DNA of 64,000 nt, taken from positions 51,389 through 115,388 of the forward strand of contig CANFOT010000004.1 of assembly GCA_947448625.1 (NCBI GenBank). The letters are read 5' to 3'. A program made the translations under genes and the position numbers. This DNA is from Burkholderiaceae bacterium (GTDB lineage: Bacteria; Pseudomonadota; Gammaproteobacteria; Burkholderiales; Burkholderiaceae). The first letter of the stretch is position 1. Each line of letters begins with the position of its first letter. This document shows, one piece after another, positions 26,499-35,866 of the stretch. The notes under the pieces were generated by a model that was given only the letters and a program-made list of their open reading frames with translations, had not been told where the DNA came from and ran no database searches.

Positions 26499-27354
26499 AA
26501 ATACTTTTTTAAAGGTTGAAAACCTGAGTAAGTCATATAAGCTCGACGCGCCTCCTGTATTCGAAGGCATTAATTTTGAAATTGAACGTGGTGAGTTCGT
26601 TTGTATTATTGGCCACTCTGGCTGTGGAAAAACAACTATCCTGAATGTACTTGCGGGTCTTGAAGAGGCTACAAGTGGTGATGCCATCATGCTTGGCAAA
26701 CGTATTCAGGGTCCAGGATTAGAGCGGGGCGTAGTGTTTCAGGGGCATGCTCTGATGCCTTGGATGACTGTTCTGCAAAACGTGGCCTTTGCTGTCAAAT
26801 CAAAATTTCCCGATTGGTCAAAGCAGCAAATTACTGAACACTCTAAAAAGTATTTAGCCATGGTTGGTTTGGTCAATGCTGAACATAAAAAGCCATCCGA
26901 GTTATCTGGTGGCATGAAGCAGCGGGTCGGTATTGCACGGGCTTTTGCAATTGAACCGAAGATGCTGTTGCTTGATGAGCCTTTCGGCGCATTAGATGCG
27001 CTAACTCGCGGGGTGATTCAGGATGAGCTTTTAAAAATATGTAGTGAAACCAAGCAAACGGTATTCATGATTACGCATGATGTTGACGAAGCGATATTAC
27101 TTTCAGACAAAATCATGTTGATGAGTAATGGACCCAACGCTCGCATTGCCGAGATTGTGGTTAACACTCTGCCTAAGGGTAGAAAACGCGCCAATTTGCA
27201 TCACGATGCAATGTATTACCCAATGCGTAACCACTTAGTTGATTTCTTGGTAAATCGCTCCAAAGACTTACAGGCAAAAGGCGCAAGTGGTGAGCTTGGT
27301 GGGTATAAGCCAGTAATAGTACTTCCTGGCATTGATACGCCCGTTACAGAGTAA
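26488..27354 (+). CDS. nrtD: ABC transporter ATP-binding protein (NrtD/CynD type)
   Basis: A 288-residue ATPase with Walker [10 protein letters not shown] (about residues 44-52), Q-loop, signature [14 protein letters not shown] (about 137-150), Walker [14 protein letters not shown] and H-loop MITHD. The single-domain length rules out the NrtC type, which has an extra regulatory domain. The ATG at 26488 is chosen since it begins the conserved N-terminus; an earlier in-frame start at 26428 lies inside nrtB. A shared permease/ATPase serves both nrtA-type receptors in the region. Confidence 0.92.
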   Translation: MQIENTFLKVENLSKSYKLDAPPVFEGINFEIERGEFVCIIGHSGCGKTTILNVLAGLEEATSGDAIMLGKRIQGPGLERGVVFQGHALMPWMTVLQNVAFAVKSKFPDWSKQQITEHSKKYLAMVGLVNAEHKKPSELSGGMKQRVGIARAFAIEPKMLLLDEPFGALDALTRGVIQDELLKICSETKQTVFMITHDVDEAILLSDKIMLMSNGPNARIAEIVVNTLPKGRKRANLHHDAMYYPMRNHLVDFLVNRSKDLQAKGASGELGGYKPVIVLPGIDTPVTE

Positions 27355-27380
27355 ATAAAATTTAATTCAAGGAGAAAAAA

Positions 27381-27824
27381 ATGGATCGTTCAGTTGTTAC
27401 ACAAAAAATCATAGAAGCAAAAGTACGTAATGGCATGAAGTGGAGCGACATTGCCAAAGCTATTGGCGAATCAAAAGAGTGGGTTACTGCTGGTTGCTTG
27501 GGTCAAATGACTTTTACTAAAGCGCAGGCAGAAGCTGCGGGTAAGTTATTTGAGCTAACTGATGAAGAAATGGCTTGGCTGCAAATTGTTCCTTACAAAG
27601 GCTCACTGCCAACAGCCGTACCAACCGATCCATTGATCTACCGTTGGTATGAAATCGTGAGTGTTTACGGCACAACGATCAAAGAACTCATTCATGAAGA
27701 GTTTGGTGACGGGATTATGAGTGCAATTGATTTCTCAATGGATATTCAGCGTGAGCCAGATCCAAAAGGGGATCGAGTACAGGTAGTACTCTCAGGCAAG
27801 TACCTTTCATATAAGACCTATTAA
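27381..27824 (+). CDS. cynS: Cyanate hydratase (cyanase)
   Basis: The 147-residue cyanase converts cyanate plus bicarbonate to ammonia and carbon dioxide. An N-terminal helical domain (residues 1-75) is followed by the active-site domain. Catalytic residues align as Arg88, Glu91 and Ser114 (LIYRWYEIV and GIMSAIDFSMDI), with the same spacing as Arg96/Glu99/Ser122 in E. coli. It lies 26 bp after the ABC ATPase with AAGGAG ribosome-binding site, so it is co-transcribed with the transporter. No cynT carbonic anhydrase is present. The terminator at 27840 follows. Confidence 0.96.
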   Translation: MDRSVVTQKIIEAKVRNGMKWSDIAKAIGESKEWVTAGCLGQMTFTKAQAEAAGKLFELTDEEMAWLQIVPYKGSLPTAVPTDPLIYRWYEIVSVYGTTIKELIHEEFGDGIMSAIDFSMDIQREPDPKGDRVQVVLSGKYLSYKTY

Positions 27825-27839
27825 CAATCTAGCGTGTTA

Positions 27840-27863
27840 GTAAGCCACCCAAGGGTGGCTTAC
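27840..27863. terminator. Intrinsic terminator between cynS and the next Bug gene
   Basis: GTAAGCCACC at 27840-27849 pairs with GGTGGCTTAC at 27854-27863 around a CAAG loop; a short T-stretch follows. It lies between convergent genes, so it could act on both strands. Confidence 0.75.
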
Positions 27864-27875
27864 TTTGTCCTGCTC

Positions 27876-28859
27876 TTATTGGCGCAAATTGAGGGCTTTT
27901 GTAATTTGGCTAAATGCGGCGTACTCTTGATTGAGTTTATCTTGTAGTTCTTTCCCAGTTAAAACCGCCGACGATTCTCCCACCTCATCAAGGTAGCGTA
28001 GGGTGTCAGGCTCTTTCATGGCCTGGGTATAAGCTTTCGCAATTTGATTGATTCGCTCAGGCTTAGTTCCTTTGGGGGCCAAAATTACCCGCCAAAGTAG
28101 GGTTTCTTCTTTAGATAGGCCGATATCCTTTAATGAGCTTGCATTTGGGAATTGCGCATTTCGATTGACTGAGCTCACTAATAAGCATTTAGCTTTACCG
28201 ACGTTAGCATGCTGTAGCACTGGCGGAATAGATCCTACGTAAATATCAATCTGGTTGGATAAAAAGCCAATAATGGTTTCGCCCGCTCCTTTGTAAGGGA
28301 CATCAACCGCTTGAATGTTTTGCGGTCTGAAGATGCGCTCAGTGGCTAGCTGTGCAGGACCGCCGAGACCATCTGTGCCATAGGTATATTTCTTGGGATT
28401 CTTACGCAGCTCTTCCATCATTGATTTGCCATCATTAGCAGGAAAGTCTGGGTGCACGCAAAAGATGTAAGGCGCAGTGGATAGCTGAATGACGGGAATA
28501 TAGTCATTTGGTGTGTATGGCACTTTGCTAGTTTGCGGCACCACTGTGACAGGCGCCGGCCAAACACCAGCAAGTGTGTAGCCATCTGGCGCAGAGTTCA
28601 CGACTTGAGCAACGCCAATCGCGCCGCCAGCGCCAGCAATGTTTTGTACGCTAATGGGCCCACCAATAAAACGTTGGGCATCTTTAGAGGCCACCCGAAA
28701 GAGGGCATCAGTACCTCCGCCGGGAGCGGTAGGGACAATCAGCTTAGTGACCGTCTGTGCATGCGAGGTATTTTGCAATCCGAATGACAAACTGAAGCCG
28801 AGCGCTATCAACGTAATCAGTTGAGATGTGCGAAATAAGGAGTTAGAAGAATGGCGCAT
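27876..28859 (-). CDS. Bug/TctC-family periplasmic binding protein
   Basis: The 327-residue exported receptor has a signal peptide ending in NTSHAQT and the Bug motifs PTAPGGGTDALF, NIAGAGGAIG, PDGYTLAG and VDVPYKGAGE. It lies 12 bp downstream of the amidohydrolase gene on the same strand. GGAG lies 8 bp before the ATG. No TctAB membrane partner is in the window. Confidence 0.88.
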   Translation of the reverse strand: MRHSSNSLFRTSQLITLIALGFSLSFGLQNTSHAQTVTKLIVPTAPGGGTDALFRVASKDAQRFIGGPISVQNIAGAGGAIGVAQVVNSAPDGYTLAGVWPAPVTVVPQTSKVPYTPNDYIPVIQLSTAPYIFCVHPDFPANDGKSMMEELRKNPKKYTYGTDGLGGPAQLATERIFRPQNIQAVDVPYKGAGETIIGFLSNQIDIYVGSIPPVLQHANVGKAKCLLVSSVNRNAQFPNASSLKDIGLSKEETLLWRVILAPKGTKPERINQIAKAYTQAMKEPDTLRYLDEVGESSAVLTGKELQDKLNQEYAAFSQITKALNLRQ

Positions 28860-28871
28860 ATAAATTCTCCA

Positions 28872-29699
28872 TTAAAAATGAAAAAGGGACTTGGGGTTAT
28901 GAATCAAGATGTCCTCCCAAACTGCAGGCGAGGGAACGGAAGATTTAATCCATGTAATGCAATCGGCATAGGTAAATTGATTCTCGTGGCTTAACCATGG
29001 CCAATCGCTGGCCCAAACTAGTTGTTTGGGATTGGCCGCCAGTAAGGCATCGACATAGGGCTGAATGCTGATGCCATCTAGGTAACCTAGGCGATAAGGG
29101 GCTGATAGCTTTACCCAAACCTGACCATCAGCAAGACCCTTGAGTGTATTTTGAAAAGAAACGCTATTAATGCCCAGCTTAGGATCGGGATTGCCAAAGT
29201 GATCTAGAACCAAAGTAGCACCACTGGCCAAAATCTGCGGAACCACTTGTTCCTGTAAGTGGTCTTCTAGAAATAATTCAATATGCAGGTCAAGATCTTT
29301 TGCTAAGCCTAGCAATGTTTTATAGCCGTAGCTATCGATATCCGGTATCGCTTTCTTTTTGATCCAATTTAAGCGAATGCCGACGACACCTTGTTCGCGC
29401 ATTGCTAATAGTTGATGTTCTAGTGCACGTTTTTCTAGATTGGGGTCGGCAATCACCGTGCCCCTGAGTTGGTTTGGGTGAGACTGTAGTGCATCGAGTA
29501 ATAGGCTATTGTTGGCACCATAAAAACTAGGCCCTGTGAGCACTCCATGTGAGATGCCGTGAATGTCAAGAACTGAAAGATATTCTTCACTGCTGACATC
29601 GCGCATAGGGCGAGAGTGGATTTCTGGGGTCAAAGGAAAGTCTACGGCCATGATATGAGCGTGGCAATCAATTCCTGTAATGACGGTTTTTGCTTGCAT
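28872..29699 (-). CDS. Amidohydrolase-2 family metal-dependent hydrolase
   Basis: A 275-residue TIM-barrel enzyme of the amidohydrolase_2 (LigI/lactonase-like) group. Metal and substrate positions are visible as GIDCHAHIM near the N-terminus, VLDHFGNPD (about 165-173) and WASDWPWLSH (about 232-241). Members open lactones or decarboxylate aromatic acids. I chose the ATG at 29699 because GTGAGGCAG precedes it; a GTG at 29708 is the alternative. It shares its operon with a Bug receptor, and a paralogue lies at 34800. Substrate is unknown. Confidence 0.82.
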   Translation of the reverse strand: MQAKTVITGIDCHAHIMAVDFPLTPEIHSRPMRDVSSEEYLSVLDIHGISHGVLTGPSFYGANNSLLLDALQSHPNQLRGTVIADPNLEKRALEHQLLAMREQGVVGIRLNWIKKKAIPDIDSYGYKTLLGLAKDLDLHIELFLEDHLQEQVVPQILASGATLVLDHFGNPDPKLGINSVSFQNTLKGLADGQVWVKLSAPYRLGYLDGISIQPYVDALLAANPKQLVWASDWPWLSHENQFTYADCITWIKSSVPSPAVWEDILIHNPKSLFHF

Positions 29700-29810
29700 C
29701 TGCCTCACGGTCTATTTTTTATGATCTATTGAAAAGAGATTAACACGACCATGCCCCGTAGTGCCCAACCCTGATGACCCGCATAATTTTGAATTGTGTT
29801 TTAGGAGCGA

Positions 29811-30752
29811 TTAAGGAGTGGTTCTAGGTTTTTTATGAGTGGTTGTAGATTGTTTGCCCGCGATCGTTTTTTTAGCAATCAACATGTCATATAGCATTTG
29901 GGCTGCTATTGGTAATTGCCGTCCTCGGCGCGATATTAAACCTAGCTTCCTGCAAACCATTGGGTTGGTTATAGGGATGGCAACAAGGCCTTCGTGTCCA
30001 TCTGGAGGGAGGGCCATGCGGGGAACTACGCCCACTCCAAGTCCTGACAGAACAAGGCTAACCAATGCTGGCACATGATTTACTTCATAAAACCATCGTG
30101 GGCGTTCCTCTGATTGGGCTAAAGCTTGATCAATCAGAAATCGATTGCCACTCCCTTGGGCTAGCGCTATGTAGCCATGTTGACCGATGTCCTTCCATGT
30201 AACTTTTTTAAGTTTACTAAGGGGGTGTGAGCTTGGGCAGGCAAGTACAAATGCTTCTTCAATTAAGGGTTGAAAGTGTATATCGGATTCTTGCGTACCG
30301 ATATAGGTCACTCCAAAATCAGCATCACCACGAGTTACCGCCATTAGTACATTGCTAGAGGATTCATCAAGTACGCGCACCCTAATTTTTGGATAGTGTT
30401 TGCGATATTCATCTAGTACGGATGGTAAAAAATAGCCTACAGCTGATGGTACGCAAGCTAAAGTGACTTCACCCGAAAGTTGTTCTGCTACATCCTTAAT
30501 TCCAATTAAGGCAGTTTCTAGCTCTAGTATTACATTGCGAGCCCTATGAACAAATGTTCGTCCGATCGTTGTCAGTTCTATTTTTCGTGTGGTTCTTGTG
30601 AATAGCTTGACGCCTAGGGCATCTTCCAATTTATCCACCCTCCGAGATAGAGCGGATTGAGAGAGGTGTAATAGTTCAGCGGCAGATCTGAAGCTACCTA
30701 AATCCGATACCGCCAAAAAGGCCCGTAGATCTCCAAGATCAAAGTCCATCAT
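29811..30752 (-). CDS. LysR-family transcriptional regulator
   Basis: The 313-residue LysR regulator has an N-terminal HTH (DLGDLRAFLAVSDLGSF, then AELLHLSQSALSRRVDKLE) and a co-inducer domain. I prefer ATG 30752, just before the conserved start, over the 51-bp longer frame from 30803. It is divergent from the Bug-ldh2-Bug-MBL operon and followed on its own strand by the amidohydrolase-Bug pair, so it probably controls one or both. C-terminal residues are basic (KKPRTTP). Confidence 0.88.
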   Translation of the reverse strand: MMDFDLGDLRAFLAVSDLGSFRSAAELLHLSQSALSRRVDKLEDALGVKLFTRTTRKIELTTIGRTFVHRARNVILELETALIGIKDVAEQLSGEVTLACVPSAVGYFLPSVLDEYRKHYPKIRVRVLDESSSNVLMAVTRGDADFGVTYIGTQESDIHFQPLIEEAFVLACPSSHPLSKLKKVTWKDIGQHGYIALAQGSGNRFLIDQALAQSEERPRWFYEVNHVPALVSLVLSGLGVGVVPRMALPPDGHEGLVAIPITNPMVCRKLGLISRRGRQLPIAAQMLYDMLIAKKTIAGKQSTTTHKKPRTTP

Positions 30753-30897
30753 GTTTATTCCCGATAATAGCGTTTCATGCAAGTATTGATGTGATATTTG
30801 CACTTTACACTAGTATCAAATTCCATGAAGATAGACCTTTAGATCTTTGGCATACAAGCTATTTCTTGTTTGTAAAAAAGTAATTCAAGAGGATGCG

Positions 30898-31905
30898 ATG
30901 AAAACATTGGGGGCTTATTTTTGCAATTCCACTGCGAAACTGTTTTGCATTCACTTTTTAATGTTGGCTGCTCTAATTGCGCCATGTTCAAGTTACGGGC
31001 AGGAGTGGGTGCCCGATCGGACAATCAGGCTAATAGTGCCTTATGGTGTTGGCGGCAGCTCAGATGTCATAGCTCGGTCTCTTGCGATTGAGTTGGGCAA
31101 AAATCTTGGCCAATCCGTCATTGTCGACAATAAAGCTGGTGGTCAGGGTGTGATTGCGATGCAAGAAGCTGCACGTGCTGCGCCTGATGGTTACACCATT
31201 ATTTTGGGTCATGTGGGTACATTGGCGGTCAATCCTGCAATGATGCAAAAGTTACCTTACAACGTGCAAAAAGATTTTTCACCTGTCACGCTGCTTGCTA
31301 AGGTGCCCATGGTATTTGCGGTTGGTCCAAAATCGGACGCCACCACAATGCTCCAATTTATTTCACAGGCAAAAGCTTCTCCAGGTAAATTAACCTACGG
31401 CTCTGCTGGCAATGGGAGTGCTGGACACCTTGCTTTTGAGATGCTGAAGTTAGCCGCTGGTATAGATGTGATGCATGTTCCATACAAAGGTACCGGTGCT
31501 CAGATGACGGATCTGTTAGCTGGCAATATCGATGCAGCTTCCGCTGGCTTACCTGGGTTTCTGCCACATGTTAAGTCTGGAAAATTAAAAATTCTGGCAG
31601 TGGGTTCTTCGCAACGAATGCCCGCTGTCGCTGAAGTTCCCACAGTCGCTGAGTTGGGATACAAGAATTTTGAGAGTTCACAATGGTTTGGTCTGCTAGT
31701 TCCAGCTAAAACTCCTGAGCCGATTATTGCTCGCCTAAACAAAGAGGCTTTAAAGGCCTTGGCTTCTCCAGTAATACAACAACGTCTTATGGAGGACTCC
31801 AGCACGCCTGCAGGTGCTGGGCCAAAAGATTTTGCGCGATTTATCGCATCTGAGCAAAAGCGCTGGGGTGCCGTAGTGCGCAACTCAAATCTTACTGCTG
31901 ACTAA
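30898..31905 (+). CDS. Bug/TctC-family periplasmic binding protein
   Basis: A 335-residue exported receptor: signal peptide after MKTLGAYF ending near SSYGQEW, then IRLIVPYGVGGSSDVIAR, DNKAGGQGVIA, PDGYTIILGH, and MHVPYKGTGAQ. I chose the ATG at 30898 because AAGAGGATG precedes it. It starts an operon with an Ldh2-type dehydrogenase, a second Bug gene and an MBL hydrolase. Confidence 0.87.
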   Translation: MKTLGAYFCNSTAKLFCIHFLMLAALIAPCSSYGQEWVPDRTIRLIVPYGVGGSSDVIARSLAIELGKNLGQSVIVDNKAGGQGVIAMQEAARAAPDGYTIILGHVGTLAVNPAMMQKLPYNVQKDFSPVTLLAKVPMVFAVGPKSDATTMLQFISQAKASPGKLTYGSAGNGSAGHLAFEMLKLAAGIDVMHVPYKGTGAQMTDLLAGNIDAASAGLPGFLPHVKSGKLKILAVGSSQRMPAVAEVPTVAELGYKNFESSQWFGLLVPAKTPEPIIARLNKEALKALASPVIQQRLMEDSSTPAGAGPKDFARFIASEQKRWGAVVRNSNLTAD

Positions 31906-31933
31906 TTTAACCAATCAATATGACGGAATCATC

Positions 31934-32977
31934 ATGACTATTAATAAAAATACAAACCAAATCATCTCGGAAGCCGATTTGCAGGCTCTAGGTAAGCGCG
32001 CTTTTCAGAATCTTGGCCTTAGCGAGAAAGATGCTCAAGATTTAGTTCATGTTTTGGTAATGGCTGACTTATTTGGCCTATCCACTCATGGCCTAAGTCG
32101 GATTGAGTCTTATGGCGATCGCTTAAAGATTGGTGGCATTAATCCGCAACCCAACATTCAGGTTGAACGATTAGCGCCAGCCATGATTGGAGTTAATGGC
32201 GATAATGGTGTTGGCCCTGTTGTCGGGATGCGAACGCTTGAGGCGGCCATGGAAGCAGCAAGTGAGTTTGGAATTGCAGTTGCATTTGCCAGGGGCAGTA
32301 ATCACTTTGGCCCCATTTCTCCTTACTCACTCATTGCGGCCGAAAGAGGGTTTGCTAGCATCATCGGCAGTAATGCTACAACCACTATTGCGCCTTGGGG
32401 TGGTTCTGATGCCCGCCTTGGTAATAGCCCGCTTGGATTTGGTGTGCCCAATCCTGGTGGCAAACCGTTTCTATTAGATATGGCGATGAGCGTAGTGGCG
32501 CGCGCAAAAATCAGAAATGCTTTAAAGCGTGGCGAGTCTATTCCGAATACATGGGGTACTGATGCCAGTGGAAATGAAACTACAGATCCAAAGGTAGCGC
32601 TAGATGGATTTCTATTGCCGATTGGTGGCCACAAGGGTTATGGCCTAGCTCTAATGGTAGATCTGTTTGCTGGCCTTTTATCGAACGCAGGCTACTTAAC
32701 GCATATTAAGTCTTGGCAAGATGCCCCTGATGAACCGCAGAATTTGGGGCACTTTTTTATATTAATTGATACCAAGCGCCTCGGCTCAAGCCAATGGTTG
32801 AGCGATCGCATGACTGATTTTGCGAATATCTTGACCGATAGCCCTCCTGCGGATCCGAGTAAGCCAGTCATCGTTCCCGGCATGATTGAATTAGCCAAGC
32901 TTGAACGCCAGCGCAAAGAGGGAATTGAGATGAGTTCTGAAACCTTGAATTTATTAAGACAATATGCGGGAGAATAA
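31934..32977 (+). CDS. Ldh2/malate dehydrogenase-family oxidoreductase
   Basis: The 347-residue enzyme of the sulfolactate/malate/ureidoglycolate dehydrogenase family is recognised by DLFGLSTHGLSRI (about residues 45-57), ARGSNHFGPISPYS (about 119-132, with the catalytic His region), and the GNSPLGFGVP and GHKGYGLALMVDLFAG (about 233-248) motifs. It would oxidise a 2-hydroxy acid with NAD(P). It is bracketed by Bug receptors, which supports an imported hydroxy-acid as substrate. The next gene starts 4 bp after its stop. Confidence 0.86.
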   Translation: MTINKNTNQIISEADLQALGKRAFQNLGLSEKDAQDLVHVLVMADLFGLSTHGLSRIESYGDRLKIGGINPQPNIQVERLAPAMIGVNGDNGVGPVVGMRTLEAAMEAASEFGIAVAFARGSNHFGPISPYSLIAAERGFASIIGSNATTTIAPWGGSDARLGNSPLGFGVPNPGGKPFLLDMAMSVVARAKIRNALKRGESIPNTWGTDASGNETTDPKVALDGFLLPIGGHKGYGLALMVDLFAGLLSNAGYLTHIKSWQDAPDEPQNLGHFFILIDTKRLGSSQWLSDRMTDFANILTDSPPADPSKPVIVPGMIELAKLERQRKEGIEMSSETLNLLRQYAGE

Positions 32978-32981
32978 AAAA

Positions 32982-33989
32982 ATGCGAATGCCTTATTTTG
33001 TTCGTTCTATTGGCTTATTCATAGTCGGTGGTTGCATCCTACTAACCACTCAATTCGCATTTGCACAATCTGCGGCTACATCCTCAAACTATCCTGATAG
33101 ACCAATCAAGATGATTGTTCCCTATGTGGCAGGTGGCGCTGCAGACATCACTGCACGTTTGGTTGCCCAATCCATGTCAGATAGTATGGGTCAGACAGTT
33201 GTGGTTGAAAATCGCCCTGGTGCCAATGGGATGATTGGCTCGGATATGGTTGCAAAAGCGGCTCCAGATGGCTACACCTTGCTATTAACTGCTAGCGGGC
33301 CATTAGTCATTAATCCGGTGCTATATAAGAAGGTTCCATTCGATCCAGTAAAAGATTTTTCTCCAATCAGCATGCTGATTACTTATCAATATGTATTGGC
33401 CGTGCCATATGCCTCCCCCATTCAAAATATTGGAGAGTTGGTTGCGGGCGCGCGAGCAAAGCCAAAGGAATTTAGTTATGGCTCAACTGGGATTGGTGGC
33501 GGTGGACATTTAGCCGGCGAACTATTTGGATTGCTGGCTAATGCTGAATTTACTCACGTTCCTTATAAGGGGGCTGCACCAGCTTTAGCAGATTTATTGG
33601 GTGGCCAGTTAACCTTTACTTTTGAACCATTAGTTACTGGAATTCCAATGATTAAGGCAAACAAGTTAAGGGGATTCGCTGTCTCTGGAATTAAGCGTAG
33701 CAAGGCGGCACCTAACCTGCCGACGATGAGTGAATTAGGTTACAAAGGATTTGATATTACTCAGTTTCAGGGTTTATTGGCGCCAGCAGGAACGGATCCA
33801 GCGATTATTCGTCGTTTACATGCTGAGGTTGCTAAAGCATTGAAATCACCTGCAGTGATTCGTCGCTTAGTGGATGATGGCGGCAATGAGATTGTTGGTG
33901 GAACACCGGCAGAATTTGCCCAGCAAATTCAATCTGACTTGCGCTTGTATGGCAAACTCATCTCAGCGGCGCATATCAATGCAGACTAA
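32982..33989 (+). CDS. Bug/TctC-family periplasmic binding protein
   Basis: A 335-residue exported receptor with signal peptide ending in FAFAQS, IKMIVPYVAGGAADITARLV, ENRPGANGMIG, PDGYTLLLTASG and THVPYKGAAPALADLLGG. I chose ATG 32982 (GGAG upstream) over the overlapping ATG at 32964, which adds MRENKK. It is directly downstream of the dehydrogenase. Confidence 0.87.
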   Translation: MRMPYFVRSIGLFIVGGCILLTTQFAFAQSAATSSNYPDRPIKMIVPYVAGGAADITARLVAQSMSDSMGQTVVVENRPGANGMIGSDMVAKAAPDGYTLLLTASGPLVINPVLYKKVPFDPVKDFSPISMLITYQYVLAVPYASPIQNIGELVAGARAKPKEFSYGSTGIGGGGHLAGELFGLLANAEFTHVPYKGAAPALADLLGGQLTFTFEPLVTGIPMIKANKLRGFAVSGIKRSKAAPNLPTMSELGYKGFDITQFQGLLAPAGTDPAIIRRLHAEVAKALKSPAVIRRLVDDGGNEIVGGTPAEFAQQIQSDLRLYGKLISAAHINAD

Positions 33990-34018
33990 TGGAATAACCT
34001 TTTTTATTGAGAGTAAGC

Positions 34019-34774
34019 ATGCATCGTTATCAAGTTGATGTTCTGATCCAGGGATTTCCGGGTAGATCTATTTGCCATGGTGGCCTAGGGTGGAGCACGG
34101 TCACTCTCATTCGCGGTGAAGGCCGCACTATCTTGCTTGATGTTGGCGCGTTTGGTATGCGAAAACCTTTAGAACGTCGTCTGAAGGATTTTTCAGTTAA
34201 GCCAGAAGACGTTACTGATGTAGTGTTGACCCATGCGCACTATGACCATGTAATTAATTTCACGCTTTTTCCAAATGCCCAAATTTGGATTGGTCAAATT
34301 GAGCTTGATTGGGCAATAATGCAACCGCCAGGTTTCAATCCTTTGCCAGAGTTGTATGTGCAAGAGTTAGCTCGTTCGAGCAGAGTGACCAAGCTCGCCT
34401 CGGGTCAAGAGTTCATTCCTGGGATTCATGCGTATGCCGTTCCTGGACATACTCCTGGACATCTACTATTCGTCCTGAATAATGGCGAGAATGATATTTT
34501 ATTTACAGGCGACTCCGCTAAAAATCGCGCAGAGCTTCTCTGCAGAAAAGTCATTGATACGGATGACAGTGAAGAGAGTGCCAAATCCATTGATTTAATA
34601 TGGCGCTACTGGAGACAGAGGCCTGGAAACTTATTAATCCCAGGTCACGATTTAACCATGGTGTTAGACGAGCAGGGCAAGCCCTCTTATCTGGGAGAGC
34701 GAGAGGCTGGGATTCGCGTTTGGTTTACTGAAAGCATCGAGCATTCTGATTCAATTGATCTAACCCATCCTTGA
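34019..34774 (+). CDS. MBL-fold metallo-hydrolase
   Basis: A 251-residue metallo-beta-lactamase-fold protein with the metal motif THAHYDHV (HxHxDH), then GHTPGH and FTGDSAKN and a C-terminal PGHD. Such proteins are mostly hydrolases of lactones or thioesters and are located in the cytoplasm. The ATG at 34019 is preferred to a TTG at 34007. It is the last gene of the Bug-ldh2-Bug operon; convergent to the second amidohydrolase. A lactone or thioester substrate would fit the two amidohydrolases, but this is inference. Confidence 0.85.
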   Translation: MHRYQVDVLIQGFPGRSICHGGLGWSTVTLIRGEGRTILLDVGAFGMRKPLERRLKDFSVKPEDVTDVVLTHAHYDHVINFTLFPNAQIWIGQIELDWAIMQPPGFNPLPELYVQELARSSRVTKLASGQEFIPGIHAYAVPGHTPGHLLFVLNNGENDILFTGDSAKNRAELLCRKVIDTDDSEESAKSIDLIWRYWRQRPGNLLIPGHDLTMVLDEQGKPSYLGEREAGIRVWFTESIEHSDSIDLTHP

Positions 34775-34799
34775 GGGTTTCGCCTTAAAGCGCGCAATT

Positions 34800-35663
34800 T
34801 TAAAAGCGATAGAGGCGCTCTGGATTGCTTACGAGCGCTTTGATGCGGTCGCTTGGATTCGGGATCCATTCTGGCAAGAGTTGTAATATGTTGCGATCAT
34901 CCACAATCCTATATGGCGTTATCTGAGTTGCCGGAATGCCAGGTAGTGTATTGGTGTGCGGCCAGTCACTTGCCCACAAGATTCTGTCGGGATTAGTGCT
35001 TACATATAGCTGGGCTAAATCTTTGACTTCGGCATACTCTGGACTTGCGCTAGAGATGCGATATACGCCGGAAAGCTTGATGTAGATTTGTCCTGACTGC
35101 AGTAAATCTAGAATGATTGGTAGCTCAGGTAAAGCTTGAAATCCAGCAGCCTTAACAGATGCAAAGTGATCAAAAACAACTGGCACTGGTAGGGTATAAA
35201 TTGTTTTTGCAATACTGGCAAAGATTTGGGGTGCTGAATAGATCTGAATGTGTAGACCAAAGTCTTTAATGCGCTCCGCCAGTCGAACTAATTGCTGGCG
35301 TGCAATCTCTGGATCCTGTTGGCCTGCGGTAGATAGATTCATGCGCACGCCCTGTGCGCCCTTAGACAGCATGCTGGCGAGCTCTAGATCACTCGTGTCT
35401 TCGTCGATCACGATCACTGCACGAGCACGCTCTCCCATTTCTTGGGTGACCAATAATTGATAGGTGTTATCGCTCCCATAAAAACTAGGCTGAATGAGGA
35501 CTACTCTCGAAAGCTTGAGTTGCTCAAGGTAGGCTTTGAGTTTCTCGGCTCCACATTCTGGTGGTGTATAGACCCGGTTGCTGACCATTGGATATTGGGA
35601 GTGCGGGCCAATAACATGAACATGGGAGTCACAAGCTCCAATTGGTATTTCAAAATCAGGCAT
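34800..35663 (-). CDS. Amidohydrolase-2 family hydrolase (paralogue of 28872)
   Basis: The 287-residue protein shares the amidohydrolase_2 plan of the gene at 28872: GACDSHVHVIGPHSQ near the N-terminus, IQPSFYGSDNT (against LTGPSFYGANN in the paralogue), VFDHFASV, and WASDWPHTN (about 232-240). It is divergent from the next Bug-PrpD operon. Two copies next to Bug receptors suggest related lactones or dicarboxylates as substrates. Confidence 0.82.
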   Translation of the reverse strand: MPDFEIPIGACDSHVHVIGPHSQYPMVSNRVYTPPECGAEKLKAYLEQLKLSRVVLIQPSFYGSDNTYQLLVTQEMGERARAVIVIDEDTSDLELASMLSKGAQGVRMNLSTAGQQDPEIARQQLVRLAERIKDFGLHIQIYSAPQIFASIAKTIYTLPVPVVFDHFASVKAAGFQALPELPIILDLLQSGQIYIKLSGVYRISSASPEYAEVKDLAQLYVSTNPDRILWASDWPHTNTLPGIPATQITPYRIVDDRNILQLLPEWIPNPSDRIKALVSNPERLYRF

Positions 35664-35866
35664 CAGTTGTCATTTAGGTAATCGAGTTGGCGGAGGAAAT
35701 ATTTTTTAATAGGTTTGATCAATGCCTACTTATTGGGATAAGTTCTAGATTTTTACCTATGCTTTGCTATCAGAGAATCTTACATGATCGAGGTGCATTA
35801 TTGGGGACGCCTTTTTAGTGTTGGGCGTTATAGAATGGCTGATACAGACCAATTCCATGAAATCAA

